From NCBI GenBank assembly GCA_009784995.1, contig WQXE01000031.1, forward strand, positions 1 to 16,362: DNA of 16,362 nt. Direction: 5' to 3'. Each line of letters begins with the position of its first letter. The first letter of the stretch is position 1. A model generated the notes under the pieces. The model did not search any database. It worked only from the letters and a program-made list of their open reading frames with translations, and had not been told where the DNA came from. Made by a program: the position numbers and the translations under genes. Shown piece after piece: positions 14,772 to 16,362 of this stretch. This stretch comes from Treponema sp. GTDB lineage: Bacteria > Spirochaetota > Spirochaetia > Treponematales > Breznakiellaceae.

Positions 14772-14800
14772 ATTATTATTTAATAATAAAAAATAATCAA
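14772..14800 (-). promoter_or_regulatory. Predicted leaderless promoter of hicBA
   Basis: Minus strand: TTGATT (14795-14800), 17-base spacer, AATAAT (14772-14777), six bases, then the hicB ATG. The geometry matches the cyclase and 10957 promoters. The region is very AT-rich, which weakens the call. Confidence 0.45.
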
Positions 14801-14811
14801 TGGTTGCCAAC

Positions 14812-15939
14812 TTACAAAATCTCTTTCAAAATCTTAAACACTTCATCTTCCGAAATGGTCCAGGGAGAGTTTGCCACAAAATCAAGATTGCGGGCAGCTT
14901 CGGCTGCGGCTGTCAGGCGATCTAAAGAAATATTATACTGCTTTAAATCTGATGGAACATTGAGCGCTGCCATTAATCGGCGGATACCTTCTACCGCGGA
15001 GGCTGCGGCTTCAGCTACCGAAGCGGCTTTCGCGTTGCCAAGCGCTGACGCGACACGGGCTATTTTTTCAGGGCGGGCGGTGACAAACCGCTGTACAATA
15101 TGCGGGAAAAGTACGGCGGAACATAGCGGTTTCGCGGCGGATGAACGGGCATTTATTGCCGCCGATAATCCAGCGCCGATACCAGGTGAACTTAAAGAGG
15201 AGCCGGCAGATGAAAGAAAATTTGCCTGCGTGAAAACTTCGGCGTTTATACCGTTTGAAGCGCCCCTTAAAAGTTTCGCGTAAAAACCTAACGCTTTTTC
15301 CAGTAATGTGTCAGAAATAAAATTGGCTTTTGTAGAACAATAAGCTTCTATTGCCGAAAAGAAACCTTCCAAAACAAGAGCGGCGGCGTTTTCACTTGAT
15401 AATACATTTAATAAATTATTATCGATTATGAGCGCTGTGTATAAATTATCTGGCGATGGAATTAATTTTAACTGCCTGTTTCGTGGATCTGACGCGATAA
15501 AATATTTTGTTAATGAAAATGAATCCATGCCGTTTGTAGGAATCGATATAAGTGATAAAAATTTATTTTGTATATTTCTGCCGTCTAATAATTCAAAAGC
15601 GCTGATTTTTTCAGGAGCCATAATTGCCGCCATTCGGGCGATAATTTGTGTTTTATATCCGCCAAAACTAATAATAGCGTCGCAATGAGCGGCTCGTGAA
15701 AGTTCTACAATATTTTCCGCCATCTCTACCGATGAATCTTCTTCGATACCGTTAAAAATAATGGCTTCCAAACCTGAGTCTTCAAGAACTTCTTTTAAAC
15801 GATTTACAAGCTGCGTTTCAAGTTTATGGTCGGCGGCAATCATCATCCTAGATCCATGACGGCTCGCGATTGTTCCCGCCATGCTAAGAGTATTAGAGCC
15901 GATAAGTACTTCAGGATCCAGTTTAAACGAAATATCCAT
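14812..15939 (-). CDS. Degenerate iron-containing alcohol dehydrogenase-like protein
   Basis: The ATG at 15939 is preferred over the GTG at 15945 because GAAAGG (15945-15950) sits five bases upstream of it and overlaps the GTG; this gives 375 residues. The overall plan is that of group III alcohol dehydrogenases / glycerol dehydrogenases: an N-terminal Rossmann-like half (with CDAIISFGG where the NAD loop GGGS..D is expected) and a helical C-terminal half (AIEAYCS, then LFPHIVQRF). The metal ligands look lost: D...H before AIEAY is replaced by E and S, and the expected H..H segment reads AINARSSAAKPLCSA with no histidine. The GGGS nucleotide motif is also altered (GGYKTQ). It is probably not a metal dehydrogenase, and its function is unknown. 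It lies just beyond the flgM terminator, upstream of hicBA on the same strand. Confidence 0.8.
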   Translation of the reverse strand: MDISFKLDPEVLIGSNTLSMAGTIASRHGSRMMIAADHKLETQLVNRLKEVLEDSGLEAIIFNGIEEDSSVEMAENIVELSRAAHCDAIISFGGYKTQIIARMAAIMAPEKISAFELLDGRNIQNKFLSLISIPTNGMDSFSLTKYFIASDPRNRQLKLIPSPDNLYTALIIDNNLLNVLSSENAAALVLEGFFSAIEAYCSTKANFISDTLLEKALGFYAKLLRGASNGINAEVFTQANFLSSAGSSLSSPGIGAGLSAAINARSSAAKPLCSAVLFPHIVQRFVTARPEKIARVASALGNAKAASVAEAAASAVEGIRRLMAALNVPSDLKQYNISLDRLTAAAEAARNLDFVANSPWTISEDEVFKILKEIL

Positions 15940-15958
15940 ATTCACCTTTCTTTTATTT

Positions 15959-15994
15959 AAAAAAAAACCTGACCACTTAATTTAGTGGTCAGGT
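15959..15994 (-). terminator. Strong rho-independent terminator after flgM
   Basis: On the minus strand an 11-base stem (ACCTGACCACT/AGTGGTCAGGT, 15967-15977 with 15984-15994), loop of six, is followed by nine T (15959-15967). It lies between the flgM stop and the ADH-like gene, ending only 20 bases before that gene's ATG. Confidence 0.92.
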
Positions 15995-16049
15995 CAAAAT
16001 AATACTTATTAAAATCTACGCAAACTCGCTTTGCCGCAAACTTGTTTTG

Positions 16050-16334
16050 TTACGCAAACCACGCATTGATAATTCTGTCTGCTGTCGCATTAACGATTCT
16101 ATCGTTTATATACGAAGGATCTTCAATTCTCTGCCTGAGTTCAACAATCCGGGCTTCGTCAAGTTCCGGGGTAGATTTAATAAGTTCCAAAACCTGATAC
16201 CTTTCAGCCTGTTCCCGTGCTTCCACGGAAAGGTTGATTGTATCGGTCTTTTCGTTCCCCCCCACCTGTTCACTCCTGCCGGCTCTCTTGCCGGGAAGAA
16301 TGGGTTCTACATGACCTATCCTGTTTACTGTCAT
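16050..16334 (-). CDS. flgM: Anti-sigma-28 factor FlgM
   Basis: At 94 residues this is normal length for FlgM, which binds FliA (sigma-28) until the flagellar hook is finished. The N-terminal half is unstructured and polar (MTVNRIGHVEP, then GRSEQVGGNEKTDTINLS), and the C-terminal half carries the sigma-binding helices: ELDEARIVELRQRIEDPSY followed by IVNATADRIINAWF. This matches the FlgM consensus of R...V..L...I..G.Y.v....vA..l. A GGGTAAGAG stretch precedes the ATG. In spirochaetes the flagella are periplasmic, so the classical export trigger may differ. It ends with the hairpin at 15959-15994. Confidence 0.93.
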   Translation of the reverse strand: MTVNRIGHVEPILPGKRAGRSEQVGGNEKTDTINLSVEAREQAERYQVLELIKSTPELDEARIVELRQRIEDPSYINDRIVNATADRIINAWFA

Positions 16335-16362
16335 ACTCTTACCCTACCTATACCCTATTATC

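Noticed and set aside
14804..15283. 159-residue plus-strand frame, alanine-rich
   Set aside because: It is antisense to the well-supported ADH-like gene and mirrors its Ala-rich GC pattern.

Overview
The window reads as chromosomal DNA from a spirochaete of the Treponema group, from just beside the replication origin. Three things point there. The order dnaN - recF - DUF721 gene - gyrA (no gyrB between) is the one I know from Treponema pallidum. The phenylalanyl-tRNA synthetase beta chain is the short archaeal-type form carried by spirochaetes. There are also several spirochaete-style lipoproteins, a FlgM anti-sigma factor and a class III cyclase with the C-terminal tail common in treponemes. 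A perfect 16-bp parS centromere site lies 7.1 kb from the dnaN end, as expected near an origin. Most genes are AT-rich but use many GCG alanine codons; the island at about 12.6-14.8 kb does not.

Layout. 1-1600: end of dnaN and all of recF (DNA replication and repair). 1601-3199: an adenylate/guanylate cyclase-like membrane protein on the minus strand, inserted into the ancestral operon, its stop codon touching that of recF. 3270-4344: DUF721 (DciA-like) gene, carrying a small dispersed-type repeat in its coding sequence, then a secreted protein. 4452-7569: gyrA and a META-domain lipoprotein, closed by a strong terminator. 7626-7675: parS and a 12-bp hairpin. 7692-8105 (minus): arfB ribosome rescue hydrolase. 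8239-10029: pheT. 10063-10872 (minus): SH3-like lipoprotein, divergent from an unrecognised gene at 10957-12602 that is split by an apparent one-base frameshift near 11557. 12607-14765: accessory island with an XRE regulator, a six-repeat NHL lipoprotein and a HicB/HicA toxin-antitoxin pair whose toxin is truncated. 14812-16334 (minus): an iron-alcohol-dehydrogenase relative that has lost its metal ligands, a strong terminator, and flgM.

How it fits together. The left two thirds is origin-proximal housekeeping: sliding clamp, RecF, a putative helicase-loading factor, gyrase, the segregation site, translation and ribosome rescue. Lipoproteins and signalling genes are interspersed. Two initiation styles are visible. 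Genes for exported proteins, gyrA and the ADH-like gene have Shine-Dalgarno sequences. Four others (cyclase, pheT, the 10957 gene, hicB) have sigma70-type promoters whose -10 box ends only 5-6 bases before ATG, predicting leaderless mRNAs. I found no tRNA, rRNA, CRISPR array, transposase or phage gene, and no gene-free stretch longer than 300 bases.
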